Assembly (NCBI GenBank): GCA_000434635.1
Contig: HF988084.1
Coordinates: forward strand, 6,785-21,159
Direction: 5' to 3'
From: Firmicutes bacterium CAG:110
Lineage (GTDB): Bacteria; Bacillota; Clostridia; Oscillospirales; Oscillospiraceae
DNA: 14,375 nt
The notes below the pieces were generated by a model that was not told the origin of the DNA, made no database searches, and saw only the letters and a program-made list of their open reading frames with translations. Shown one piece after another: positions 1 through 7,633 of the stretch. How positions within the stretch are numbered: the stretch's first letter is position 1; each line of letters starts with the position of its first letter. The position numbers were made by a program, and so were the translations under genes.

Positions 1-28
1 ACGCCGTTTGCATATTCAACTTATCCTC

Positions 29-1987
29 TCAGCACAGCTTCGCGCCGGCGGGGATGGCGTCGCTGACCATTACCAGATTCAGCTTCTCCTCGCCCTTCTC
101 CGTGTGGATGGCGGACAGGAGCATTCCGTTACTCTCCTTGCCCATCATCTTCCGGGGAGGCAGGTTGGTGATGGCCACCAGCGTCTTGCCCACCAGTTCT
201 TCGGGCTTATAGTATTTCGCAATGCCGGAGAGGATCTGACGGTCGGTGCCGGTGCCGTCGTCCAGCGTGAAGCACAGCAGCTTGTCGCTCTTCTTCACCG
301 GCTGGCAGTCCTTGACCTTCACCGCCCGCAGGTCGGACTTGCAGAAGGTGTCGAAATCCACCTTTTCCTCGCTGTAAGGCTCGATCTGAAGCTCCGGGAC
401 GGGGGGCTTGTTCAGCTCCTCCAGTGCGGCCAGCTCCTTCTCCACGTCGATTCTGGGGAACAGAGCGGGGCCGGCCACGGTGGCGACGTCGGCGGGCAGA
501 ATGCCGAAGCCCGTCAGGCTGTCCCAGTCCGTCCGGGCATCGCCCAGACGGCGGGCGATCTCCGCCGCGGTGTCGGGCATAAAGGGCTTCAGCAGGCCAC
601 CGCAGACGCGGATGGTCTCCAGCAGGTTGTACAGCACCTTCGCCAGACGGGGCTTGCTGTCCTCGCTCTTGGCCAGCACCCATGGGGCGTTCTCGTCGAT
701 ATACTTGTTGGCACGGGAAATGACCTTGAACACCTCCGCCAGAGCATTCTGGAAGGCGTACTTCTCCATCTGTTCCTCGTACTTATCCCGGAGGGAGGAC
801 ACCATGGCGATCAGCTCGGCGTCCTTTTCCTCGTCCGCCGTCTGCACCGCGGGCAGGCGCTCGCCGAAGTACTTCTGCGCCATGGCCACCGTCCGGGAGA
901 CCAGATTGCCAAGATCGTTGGCAAGGTCTACGTTGATGGTGTTGATCAGCGCTTCGTTGGAGAAATTGCCGTCGGAGCCGAAGGGGAAGGAGCGCAGCAG
1001 GAAGAATCGCAGGGCGTCTACACCGAAGCGCTCCGCCAGCACGTAGGGATCCACCACGTTGCCCTTGGACTTGGACATCTTGCCGCCGTCCAGCAGCAGC
1101 CAGCCGTGGCCGTAGACCTTCTTCGGCAGGGGCAGGTTCAGGCTCATGAGCATGGCCGGCCAGATGATGGAGTGGAAACGGACGATCTCCTTGCCCACGA
1201 AGTGGACGTCGGCAGGCCAGAAGGCTTCCAGATCGTGGTATTTGTCGTTCTCAAAGCCCAGCGCCGTCATGTAGTTGAACAGGGCGTCGATCCACACGTA
1301 GACCACATGGCCGGGGTCAAAGTCCACCGGCACGCCCCAGGTGAAGCTGGTGCGGGAGACACACAGGTCTTCGAGGCCGGGCTTGATGAAGTTGTTGACC
1401 ATCTCGTTGACCCGGCTGCGGGGCTCCAGAAAATCGGTGTTTTCCAGCAGGTCCTGCACCCGGTCAGCATATTTGGACAGGCGGAAGAAATAGGCTTCCT
1501 CCTCCGCGTCCTGCACCTCGCGGCCGCAGTCGGGGCATTTGCCGTCCTTCAGCTGGCTCTCCGTCCAGAAGGACTCGCAGGGCTTGCAGTACTTGCCCTT
1601 GTAGACGCCCTTGTAGATGTCGCCGTTGTCGTGCATCTTCTTAAAAATTCTCTGGATAGCCGCCACATGGTAGTCGTCGGTGGTGCGGATGAACCGGTCG
1701 TAGGAAATGTTCATCAGCTTCCACAGATCCAGCACGCCCCGTTCGCCGGTGACGATGTTGTCCACGAACTGCTGGGGGGTCACGCCTGCGGCCTTGGCCT
1801 TGTCCTCGATCTTCTGGCCATGCTCGTCGGTTCCGGTGAGGAACATGACGTTATAGCCCTGAAGCCGCTTGAAGCGCGCCATGGTGTCCGTCGCCACTGT
1901 GCAGTAGGCGTGGCCGATGTGGAGCTTGGCGGACGGGTAATAGATGGGGGTGGTAATGTAATAATTACCTCTGCATTTTTCGCACAT
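29..1987 (-). CDS. metG: Methionyl-tRNA synthetase (MetG)
   Basis: This cytoplasmic class I aminoacyl-tRNA synthetase charges tRNA-Met with methionine. The 652-residue product has the HIGH signature at residues 23-26, a zinc-binding knuckle formed by Cys134, Cys137, Cys151 and Cys154, and the KMSKS loop at residues 303-307. The last hundred or so residues form the tRNA-binding OB-fold domain common in Firmicutes MetG, so the protein is full length. I chose the ATG at 1985-1987 because a perfect AGGAGG lies 7 nt upstream. The frame stays open further upstream, but that stretch is the T-box terminator. A small oddity is the short CxxC at residues 2-5 before the usual YYITTP opening. The gene follows the eut operon on the same strand but has its own promoter and a T-box leader, so it is probably an independent housekeeping unit. 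Confidence 0.97.
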   Translation of the reverse strand: MCEKCRGNYYITTPIYYPSAKLHIGHAYCTVATDTMARFKRLQGYNVMFLTGTDEHGQKIEDKAKAAGVTPQQFVDNIVTGERGVLDLWKLMNISYDRFIRTTDDYHVAAIQRIFKKMHDNGDIYKGVYKGKYCKPCESFWTESQLKDGKCPDCGREVQDAEEEAYFFRLSKYADRVQDLLENTDFLEPRSRVNEMVNNFIKPGLEDLCVSRTSFTWGVPVDFDPGHVVYVWIDALFNYMTALGFENDKYHDLEAFWPADVHFVGKEIVRFHSIIWPAMLMSLNLPLPKKVYGHGWLLLDGGKMSKSKGNVVDPYVLAERFGVDALRFFLLRSFPFGSDGNFSNEALINTINVDLANDLGNLVSRTVAMAQKYFGERLPAVQTADEEKDAELIAMVSSLRDKYEEQMEKYAFQNALAEVFKVISRANKYIDENAPWVLAKSEDSKPRLAKVLYNLLETIRVCGGLLKPFMPDTAAEIARRLGDARTDWDSLTGFGILPADVATVAGPALFPRIDVEKELAALEELNKPPVPELQIEPYSEEKVDFDTFCKSDLRAVKVKDCQPVKKSDKLLCFTLDDGTGTDRQILSGIAKYYKPEELVGKTLVAITNLPPRKMMGKESNGMLLSAIHTEKGEEKLNLVMVSDAIPAGAKLC

Positions 1988-2004
1988 AAAGAATCCTCCT
2001 AAAT

Positions 2005-2035
2005 AAAAAAGCACCCCTGGAATCATCCAAGGGCG
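2005..2035 (-). terminator. T-box-controlled intrinsic terminator before metG
   Basis: On the minus strand, CGCCCTTGGA and TCCAGGGGTG can form a roughly 10-bp stem (two G-U pairs) with a TGAT loop. Six T residues follow at 2005-2010. It lies between the T-box motif and the metG ribosome binding site, as expected for an attenuator that is disrupted when uncharged tRNA-Met binds the leader. Confidence 0.92.
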
Positions 2036-2260
2036 ACAAAAACTGACGCGGTACCACCTTGATTCGCACGGGCATTCTGTCCGTACCTCAAACGCCTGTA
2101 ACGGGACGACCCGGAACCGTCTGCCTGGGGAGAATCCCCGCTCGACGGCTCAGCTCCGAGACCATGTTCCGCTCCCCTCGCCGCACCCCCTCGCACCTTC
2201 CGGGGCTCTCTTTCGCAGGAGAAAAAGCGTACTCTTCTCTTCACAGCTTCTGAAATATAC
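2005..2260 (-). promoter_or_regulatory. T-box riboswitch leader of metG, probable Met specifier
   Basis: This is the transcribed leader of metG, and it reads the charging state of a tRNA. The canonical T-box motif (AAGGTGGTACCGCG on the minus strand) is at 2047-2060. Its bulge reads UGGU, whose last base would pair with discriminator A73 of tRNA-Met. The AAGG of the T-box can pair with CCUU at about 2029-2032, and that pairing excludes the terminator hairpin at 2011-2035. Upstream, an AGAGTAC element near 2230 and a GGAACATGGTC segment near 2160-2170 resemble a Stem I specifier loop, with ATG at 2163-2165 as the likely methionine specifier. The T-box and terminator are plain in the sequence. 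The specifier assignment is an inference from position and matching amino acid. Confidence 0.93.
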
Positions 2261-2266
2261 AGCGCC

Positions 2267-2296
2267 ATTATATCCCGGTGCAGGGGGTTTTGTCAA
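2267..2296 (-). promoter_or_regulatory. Sigma-A-type promoter of metG
   Basis: A perfect -35 box TTGACA (2291-2296) and a perfect -10 box TATAAT (2267-2272) are separated by 18 nt on the minus strand. Transcription would begin near 2260, which gives a leader of the length expected for a T-box. The -35 box lies within the loop of an inverted repeat (separate entry). Confidence 0.88.
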
Positions 2297-2310
2297 CACC
2301 CTGCACCGGG
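2274..2310. repeat. 12-bp perfect inverted repeat around the metG -35 box
   Basis: The arms CCCGGTGCAGGG (2274-2285) and CCCTGCACCGGG (2299-2310) are perfect inverse complements with a 13-nt gap. The gap holds the metG -35 box, and one arm fills most of the promoter spacer. The repeat begins 33 nt after the eutH stop codon. As RNA from the eut operon it would make a strong hairpin but lacks a following U-tract, so it is either an operator, an mRNA 3'-end stabiliser or a weak terminator. The repeat itself is certain and the role is open. Confidence 0.8.
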
Positions 2311-2342
2311 AATTTCCGATTTTTGTCGGGAAACGCTGATCG

Positions 2343-3425
2343 TTACGACTTTTCTTCCTTCCCTGTCAGCCACATGGCCACCGCGATGGCGCTGACGCCG
2401 CCCACCAGCTTTCCCACGATCATTGGGCCGATCATCTCCGGAGCGAAGCCCGCCGTGAAGCCCAAATGGTCGCCGAAGACGAAGGCCGCCGAAACCGCGA
2501 AGGCAATGTTGACCACCTTGCCCCGCCGGTTCATGTCCCCCACCATGCCGAAGGTGGCAATGGAGTTGGCAAGGCTGGCGATCAGTCCCGCCGCCGCGGC
2601 ATCGTTGATGCCCAGCCACCGCCCCGCCGCCATCAGCGGCTTTCGCAGCAGCTTCGTGATCACGAACACCAGCGGGAACGCCCCCGCCAGAACGATAGCG
2701 ATGGTGCCCACCGTTTCAAAGCCATCCGAAATGGGCGCCATGCCGGGGATGATGACGAATCCCGTCAGCGCCTCCACGATGGCCGCCGCCAGTCCTACGG
2801 TCACAACGGCCACCACCAGCTTGCCGAACACCTCGAAGCCCCTGACCATGGCGTTTTCCGCCCGCCACAGTCCCAGAGCAATCAGCGCAGCGATGATGAC
2901 AATGGGGATCAGGTTGCGCAGCACCATCCCGATGGGGAATCCCGCCGTAAGGCCGCCCGCGAGAACGCCCAGCGGGATGGTGACGATGCCGCAGAGGATT
3001 CCCTGCGCCATGACCGGCCTGTCCTTTTCCTCCAGAATTCCCATAGCGACGGGGATGGTGAACACCACGGTCGCCCCCAGCATGGAGCCGGTGAGCACGC
3101 CGCCCAGCATGGCCGCCTGATGGCTTGCCGCCAGCTCCACCGCCAGCGCACCGCCGCCCATGTCGCAGGCGAGAATCGTTCCGGCAAACATGGCGGGGTC
3201 AGCGCCCAGAAAGGCGAACACCGGCACGATCACCGGCTTGAGCAGGCTTGCAAGCACCGGTGCAAGGCAGACGATCCCCACCATGGCCAGCGCCAGAGAA
3301 CCCATGGCAAAGATTCCCGCTTCAAATTCCTTTCCCAGTCCCCAGCGGTTCCCAAAAATCCGGTCAATGGCGCCGGCCACCGCGAAAGCCGCCATAACCG
3401 CTATGAGGATCTCATGAAATGACAT
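2343..3425 (-). CDS. eutH: Ethanolamine transporter-like membrane protein EutH
   Basis: This is a polytopic inner-membrane protein of 360 residues, the family thought to carry ethanolamine into the cell when it is scarce or protonated. It opens with MSFHEILIAVMAAFAVAGAI, and hydrophobic helices run through most of its length, rich in Gly and Ala as is typical of EutH. The charged stretch FGNRWGLGKEFEAG after the first helix is characteristic of the family. The start at 3423-3425 is preceded by a GGGAGAGAGG purine tract. The reading frame continues upstream, but that part overlaps the end of eutN antisense to its codons' sense and is not membrane-like, so I left it out. It is the last gene of the operon, 61 nt after eutN, and a hairpin sits in that gap. 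Confidence 0.93.
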   Translation of the reverse strand: MSFHEILIAVMAAFAVAGAIDRIFGNRWGLGKEFEAGIFAMGSLALAMVGIVCLAPVLASLLKPVIVPVFAFLGADPAMFAGTILACDMGGGALAVELAASHQAAMLGGVLTGSMLGATVVFTIPVAMGILEEKDRPVMAQGILCGIVTIPLGVLAGGLTAGFPIGMVLRNLIPIVIIAALIALGLWRAENAMVRGFEVFGKLVVAVVTVGLAAAIVEALTGFVIIPGMAPISDGFETVGTIAIVLAGAFPLVFVITKLLRKPLMAAGRWLGINDAAAAGLIASLANSIATFGMVGDMNRRGKVVNIAFAVSAAFVFGDHLGFTAGFAPEMIGPMIVGKLVGGVSAIAVAMWLTGKEEKS

Positions 3426-3450
3426 TGTCCTCTCTCCCTTACTATGGATT

Positions 3451-3479
3451 GTCCCGAGAACGGCGTTTTGTCTCAGGAC
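3451..3479 (-). promoter_or_regulatory. Intercistronic hairpin between eutN and eutH
   Basis: On the minus strand GTCCTGAGA (3471-3479) and TCTCGGGAC (3451-3459) can form a 9-bp stem with one G-U pair and an 11-nt loop. No T-tract follows, so it is not a standard terminator. It lies 7 nt past the eutN stop and may influence mRNA processing or the level of eutH relative to the upstream genes. That role is an inference. Confidence 0.55.
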
Positions 3480-3486
3480 GTTTGGA

Positions 3487-3720
3487 TTACTGCTTTTCGT
3501 CCACGATGGCCACAACGGCGGCGTCCACCGGGGCGTCCATGCAGTATTTGCTGGCAACCGTCCCCGTGGCGAGCAGCACCTTGTCCCCCGTTCCCGCACC
3601 TACCTGATCGGCCGCTACGATTTTCTCTCCATTGCTCTCCACCACGAGGAAGGTCTGCCCCTGCAGGCACGCCGCCTTCCGCGTCGCCCAGATGGCGCCT
3701 ACCACTTTTCCTACCTTCAT
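3487..3720 (-). CDS. eutN: Microcompartment vertex protein EutN (CcmL/EutN family)
   Basis: This pentameric shell protein would close the vertices of the ethanolamine microcompartment. It is 77 residues long, slightly short for the family, and begins MKVGKVVGAIWATRK as EutN/CcmL proteins do. The conserved AADQVGAGTGDKVLLATG segment occupies about residues 36-53, and PVDAAVVAIVDE closes the beta barrel near the C-terminus. Its ATG overlaps the stop of the preceding gene in an ATGA arrangement, which implies translational coupling. It is the only vertex protein in the window. Confidence 0.94.
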   Translation of the reverse strand: MKVGKVVGAIWATRKAACLQGQTFLVVESNGEKIVAADQVGAGTGDKVLLATGTVASKYCMDAPVDAAVVAIVDEKQ

Positions 3721-4115
3721 TTCTTCCCCTCCATAATTTCCTTCGCCAGCGGCGTCAGCACCGCGCCGGGACTTGGCAGTTTCCCCGCCGCCCGAAGCCC
3801 GCGGGCTTCCTCCGCCGTGATGAGCTTTTTCCGCCCGCCGTCCGTAAACAGCACGCCCCAGTTTTTCAGCTCCCGCTGGGCGGAGGCCAGACTTCCCGAC
3901 AGCATCCGGTTTTTCGGCGCTTCCGGCAGACCCGGTGTGTAGAGATAGACCGGCTTTCCCTCCGCCAGAGCGGAAAGCACCCGCTCCTCCCGGAACCGAA
4001 GCAGCTGGGACAGGGTCAGCGAGCCGATGACCACCGCGTCGTAGGGCGCTTCCATCACGTAATCATACCCCAGCTCCGCCGCCGGTTCCTTTCCGATCAG
4101 CAGCGCCCGGGTCAT
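3717..4115 (-). CDS. Uncharacterised eut-operon protein, 132 residues
   Basis: I cannot assign a biochemical function. The product is soluble-looking, with no signal peptide or membrane segment. It has a beta-strand-rich stretch (YDAVVIGSL at about residues 26-34), a helix, then GKPVYLYTPGLPEAP (about 53-67) and a C-terminal ITPLAKE-like motif (LTPLAKEIME). From memory, this pattern recalls the poorly characterised 'ethanolamine utilization protein' family found between pduL/eutD and eutN in Firmicutes eut operons. Members I recall are longer and carry an N-terminal helix that is missing here. It overlaps pduL upstream and eutN downstream by ATGA on both sides, so it is translated with core and shell genes and probably acts in or on the microcompartment. 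The gene is certain, and the family link is moderate. Confidence 0.8.
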   Translation of the reverse strand: MTRALLIGKEPAAELGYDYVMEAPYDAVVIGSLTLSQLLRFREERVLSALAEGKPVYLYTPGLPEAPKNRMLSGSLASAQRELKNWGVLFTDGGRKKLITAEEARGLRAAGKLPSPGAVLTPLAKEIMEGKK

Positions 4116-4720
4116 GGCAGTATCCTCCCGAGGTCGCTCTTCCGGAAGCCGCAGGCGTTGGCCTCGTCGTAGTCCAGATGGACGTAGGAGGCAAATTCCG
4201 GGCTGACCCGCACCGCCACGTCCTCAAAAATCACCGGGCGGCTGGTATACGCCTTCAGCTTCACCGTCTGCTTGTCCCGGACGCCGAAGCGGGCGGCGTC
4301 CTCCGGGGTCAGGTGGATGTGGCGCTTCGCCGCGATGACCCCCTGAGGAAGCGTGACCCGGCCGCACTGCCCCACGATCACCGCGCCGGGGCTTCCGGCT
4401 ACGTCCCCGGACAGCCGCACGGGGGCGTCGATGCCCAGCGTCCGGGCGTCGGTGAGGGAAATCTCCACCTGGGCTTCCTTCCGTTCCGGCCCCAGCACCG
4501 CCACATTCCCAAATTCTCCCTTGGGGCCGATGACCGTGACCCGTTCATTCGACAGATACTGCCCCGGCTGGGACAGCGGCCGCTTCGGCGTCAGGGGATG
4601 GCCGAACAACACCAGCGCCTGCTGCGCCGTCACGTGCACATGCCGCCCGGAGGCTTCCAGCTCCACAAAAATCCGCCCCGCGATGGCCTCGGCCAGAGCG
4701 AAAAGTTCCCTGTTTTCCAT
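4112..4720 (-). CDS. pduL: Phosphotransacylase, PduL/EutD type
   Basis: This enzyme converts acetyl-CoA and phosphate to acetyl-phosphate and CoA, recycling CoA inside the microcompartment and giving a route to ATP through acetate kinase. The 202-residue product has the duplicated PduL metal-binding pattern: GRHVHVT at residues 25-31 (His27, His29) and AKRHIHLTPEDA at 131-142 (His134, His136). A further conserved segment, YVHLDYDEANACG, lies at about 179-191. These motifs separate it from the unrelated Pta-type EutD of enterobacteria. Residues 2-20 could form a short amphipathic helix suited to encapsulation. A GGGAGG ribosome binding site precedes the ATG. A weak 7-bp A+T-rich repeat (4713-4719/4736-4742) would put that site in a loop. 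It overlaps the next gene by ATGA. Confidence 0.94.
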   Translation of the reverse strand: MENRELFALAEAIAGRIFVELEASGRHVHVTAQQALVLFGHPLTPKRPLSQPGQYLSNERVTVIGPKGEFGNVAVLGPERKEAQVEISLTDARTLGIDAPVRLSGDVAGSPGAVIVGQCGRVTLPQGVIAAKRHIHLTPEDAARFGVRDKQTVKLKAYTSRPVIFEDVAVRVSPEFASYVHLDYDEANACGFRKSDLGRILP

Positions 4721-4750
4721 TTGTTTGCCTCCCTGTGGAAAAATCCGGCT

Positions 4751-6199
4751 TTACTCTCCCAGTCTCTGCAAAATCTTCTCCGTAAGCAGCTCCACCAGTT
4801 CGGCATTCACCGCCCCGACAGCCGCGCCGCCCTGGGGAATCGTTGGGTTTTCTCCCAAATCCCACGCCACCCGGCGGATGTTAATCAAATCCAGGGGAGA
4901 GATGTTGTTGGAGGAGCTGCTGCCGCCCACCGCGCCGCAGCCCAGCGTCAGCGCCGGGAACAGCCCCGTGGTCGCGCCGATGCCCCCCAGCGCCGCCGGT
5001 GTGTTGACCAGAAACCGGGACACGGGGATTTTGGACGCGAACCGGCGGATAACCGTCTCGTCCGTCGCGTGGATGGCGAAGGTGTGGCCGCTGCCCTCGT
5101 GGCGCAGGACCTCCATGCACTTGCTTAAGACGGCGTCCTCGCTGTCCATGACGAAGAACGCCAGCACGGGGCAGAGTTTTTCCATGGAGTAAGGCCGGGT
5201 CGGCCCCGCCTCCTGCTCCCGGGCGACCAGCACCTTTGTGCCGCTGGGCACGGAAAATCCCGCCGCTTCCGCCAGCTTTGCCGCGGGTCTTCCTACGATA
5301 TCCGGGTTCAGCGCCCCGCTGGGGCGGAACAGCAGCTTCGCCAGAGCGCCCGCCTGAGTGGAATCCATGAAGTAAAAGCCCTGCCGCTCCCCCTCCGAAC
5401 GCACGGCGCTTTCCATGCCCTTCTCCACAATGATGCTCTGCTCGGAAGCGCAGACGGTGCCATAGTCAAAGGACTTTGACCTTGCGATACAGGCCAGAGC
5501 ATGGGCAACATCCGCGCTGCGATGGAGATAGGCAGGGCCGTTTCCCGCGCCGACACCGATGGCGGGCTTGCCGGAGGAATAGGCCGCCTTCACCATACCC
5601 GGGCCGCCGGTGGCGAGAATCAGCCGCACCGGCTCCGCCTTCATCAGCTCCTGACAGCCGTCCAGAGACGGGATGCTCAAACACGCCACTGCGTCAGCGG
5701 GTGCGCCCGCCCCCTGCGCCGCTTCCGATACGATCTGCGCCGCTTTCCGGGTGCAGGCAATGGCCTTGGGGTGAGGCGAAAACACGATGGCATTGCCCGA
5801 TTTCAGGGCGATCATGGCCTTGTAGCACACAGTAGACGTCGGGTTGGTGCTGGGGACGATGGCGGCGATGACCCCCACCGGCACGCCGATCTCCCAGAGC
5901 TTTTTCTCCGGGACTTCCCGGAGAATGCCCACGGTCTTCATGCCCCGAACCGCCTCCGCCACCCGCTGGGAGGCGAAGAGATTCTTAGCCCTTTTGTCCT
6001 CCGCATTGCCGAAGCCCGTCTCCTGAACCGCCATTTCCGCCAGCGCGGACGCCTGTGCCGCAAAGGCTTTTGCCACTGCTTCCACGATGGCGTCCAGCTG
6101 GCTCTGGGACAGTTCTGCCAGCTTCCGCTGCGCTGTCTCCGCCCTGCGCGCCAGCTCCCGCGCTTCCTGCCGCGCGGTCAGATCCTTGTCAAATTCCAT
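4751..6199 (-). CDS. eutE: CoA-acylating acetaldehyde dehydrogenase EutE
   Basis: This enzyme oxidises acetaldehyde to acetyl-CoA with NAD+ and CoA, downstream of ethanolamine ammonia-lyase in the microcompartment lumen. It is 482 residues long. The aldehyde dehydrogenase fold is evident from PVGVIAAIVPSTNPTS (about 107-122), the glycine-rich LATGGPGMVKAAYSSGKP region (about 195-212) and the catalytic Cys250 in FDYGTVCASEQ. Conserved late motifs include EGSGHT and LGCGAVGGSSSSNN. The N-terminus starts almost directly with the enzyme domain. The C-terminus carries a small-residue linker (PQGGAAVGA) and then an amphipathic helix (residues 464-482, AELVELLTEKILQRL), which looks like an encapsulation peptide. 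AAGGAGGT lies 5 nt before the chosen ATG. Confidence 0.96.
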   Translation of the reverse strand: MEFDKDLTARQEARELARRAETAQRKLAELSQSQLDAIVEAVAKAFAAQASALAEMAVQETGFGNAEDKRAKNLFASQRVAEAVRGMKTVGILREVPEKKLWEIGVPVGVIAAIVPSTNPTSTVCYKAMIALKSGNAIVFSPHPKAIACTRKAAQIVSEAAQGAGAPADAVACLSIPSLDGCQELMKAEPVRLILATGGPGMVKAAYSSGKPAIGVGAGNGPAYLHRSADVAHALACIARSKSFDYGTVCASEQSIIVEKGMESAVRSEGERQGFYFMDSTQAGALAKLLFRPSGALNPDIVGRPAAKLAEAAGFSVPSGTKVLVAREQEAGPTRPYSMEKLCPVLAFFVMDSEDAVLSKCMEVLRHEGSGHTFAIHATDETVIRRFASKIPVSRFLVNTPAALGGIGATTGLFPALTLGCGAVGGSSSSNNISPLDLINIRRVAWDLGENPTIPQGGAAVGAVNAELVELLTEKILQRLGE

Positions 6200-6248
6200 A
6201 GAAACCTCCTTACAGGGACATCCCCGGCAGCACGATTGAGGATACCCG

Positions 6249-7613
6249 CTAAAACAGCAGACTTGACCCGTCGCCCGCTTTCTTTGTCAGCCGTCCGTTC
6301 TCCACGAAGCCCATCTTTTCCAGCCAGCGCTGGAATTCGGGGATGGCCGTCTTGCCCGTGATCTCCCGCAGCGCCGCCGTCTCCCGGAAGCCTGTGGTCT
6401 GATAGTTGAGCATGATGTCGTCGCCGTGGGGAATGCCCATGAAATAGTTGCACCCGGCCATGGTCAGAAGGCTGGCCAGATTCTCAATGTCGTTCTGGTC
6501 TGCCTTCATGTGGTTGGTGTAGCAGCAGTCGCACCCCATGGAAATTCCCGTGAGCTTGCCCATGAAGTGATCTTCCAGCCCCGCCCGGGTCACCTGCCGG
6601 GCGTCGTACAGATACTCGGGTCCGATGAAGCCCACCACCGTGTTGACCAGAAACGGCGAAAACCGCTTGGCGAAGCCATAGCACCGCGCCTCCATGGTCA
6701 CCTGGTCGGTGTCAAAATGGGCGTTGGAACTGAGCTCCGAGCCCTGCCCCGTCTCGAAGTACATCACGTTCGGCCCCTCGGCGGTGCCCTGCTTCAGAAG
6801 CAGCTGCCGGGCTTCCTCCAGCGTCGCGGCGGAGAAGCCGAAGGCTTCGTTGCCCTTCTGGCTGCCCGCGATGGACTGGAAGATCAGGTCACAGGGCGCG
6901 CCCGCCTTGACGGCCTTGATCTGTGCCGTCACGTGGGCCAGCACGCAGATCTGCGTCGGTATCTGCCAGTGCTCCTTGATCTCCTGAAAACGCCGCAGCA
7001 CCTTGCCCACCTGCTCCGGGGAGTCCGTCACCGGGTTCAGGCCGATGACCGCATCCCCCGCGCCGAAGCTCAGTCCCTCCAGAGTGGAGGCCGTGATGCC
7101 CTCCGGGTCGTCGGTGGTGTGGTTAGGCTGCAACCGGCACGACAGCGTCCCCGGCAGGCCGATGGTGGTATTGCAGTGGGCGGTGACGGTGATCTTGCTT
7201 GCGGCGTAAATGAGGTCGAGATTGCCCATCAGCTTGCACACCGCCGCGATCATCTCCGCCGTCAACCCCCGGCTGAGCTTGCGGATGTCGCTGCCCGTGG
7301 TGGTCTCGTCCAGAATCCATTCCCGCAGGTCGGCCACCGTCCAGCCCCGGATACGCGCATAGACGGTCTCGTTCACGTCGTCCTGAATGATCCGGGTGAC
7401 CTCGTCGCTTTCATAGGGGACGGCGGGGTGTTCCCGGAGATCGGCCAGCGTCAGAGCGGAAAGCACCACCTTGGCCGCCACCCGCTCCTGGGCGGACTCC
7501 GCCGCCAGGCCTGCCAGCTGGTCGCCGGTTTTTTCCTCGTTGGCCTTGGCCAGCACCTGCTTGATATCCCGGAATGTGTAGGTTTTTCCCAGCAATGTGG
7601 TTTTTAATTTCAT
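6249..7613 (-). CDS. eutB: Ethanolamine ammonia-lyase large subunit EutB
   Basis: EutB is the catalytic subunit of the adenosylcobalamin-dependent lyase that splits ethanolamine into acetaldehyde and ammonia, and it pairs with EutC. The product is 454 residues. Counted from this start, the residues I recall as key in E. coli EutB fall at the same numbers: Arg160, Gln162, Asn193, Phe245, Glu287 and Asp362. The enzyme therefore looks intact. An in-frame ATG lies 9 nt earlier (7620-7622), but the AAGG of the ribosome binding site is fused to it. The ATG at 7611-7613 has a proper 9-nt gap. Unusually, eutB is not next to eutC: eutL, eutM and eutT intervene. A 12-bp hairpin lies just upstream, which may set its expression separately. 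Confidence 0.97.
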   Translation of the reverse strand: MKLKTTLLGKTYTFRDIKQVLAKANEEKTGDQLAGLAAESAQERVAAKVVLSALTLADLREHPAVPYESDEVTRIIQDDVNETVYARIRGWTVADLREWILDETTTGSDIRKLSRGLTAEMIAAVCKLMGNLDLIYAASKITVTAHCNTTIGLPGTLSCRLQPNHTTDDPEGITASTLEGLSFGAGDAVIGLNPVTDSPEQVGKVLRRFQEIKEHWQIPTQICVLAHVTAQIKAVKAGAPCDLIFQSIAGSQKGNEAFGFSAATLEEARQLLLKQGTAEGPNVMYFETGQGSELSSNAHFDTDQVTMEARCYGFAKRFSPFLVNTVVGFIGPEYLYDARQVTRAGLEDHFMGKLTGISMGCDCCYTNHMKADQNDIENLASLLTMAGCNYFMGIPHGDDIMLNYQTTGFRETAALREITGKTAIPEFQRWLEKMGFVENGRLTKKAGDGSSLLF

Positions 7614-7633
7614 GTCGTTCATCCTTTTTGTGG

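Noticed and set aside
8..2002. A 664-codon open frame on the plus strand opposite metG
   Set aside because: It is the complement of a G+C-rich gene. The product is a Leu/Val/Gly/His-rich string without motifs, and there is no ribosome binding site. metG on the other strand has all catalytic motifs.
4713..4742. 7-bp A+T-rich hairpin around the pduL ribosome binding site
   Set aside because: The stem is short and weak with a 16-nt loop, so it is not enough for a regulatory claim.
7614..7622. Earlier ATG for eutB
   Set aside because: The ribosome binding site touches it with no spacer, and starting there shifts the known active-site residue numbers by three.
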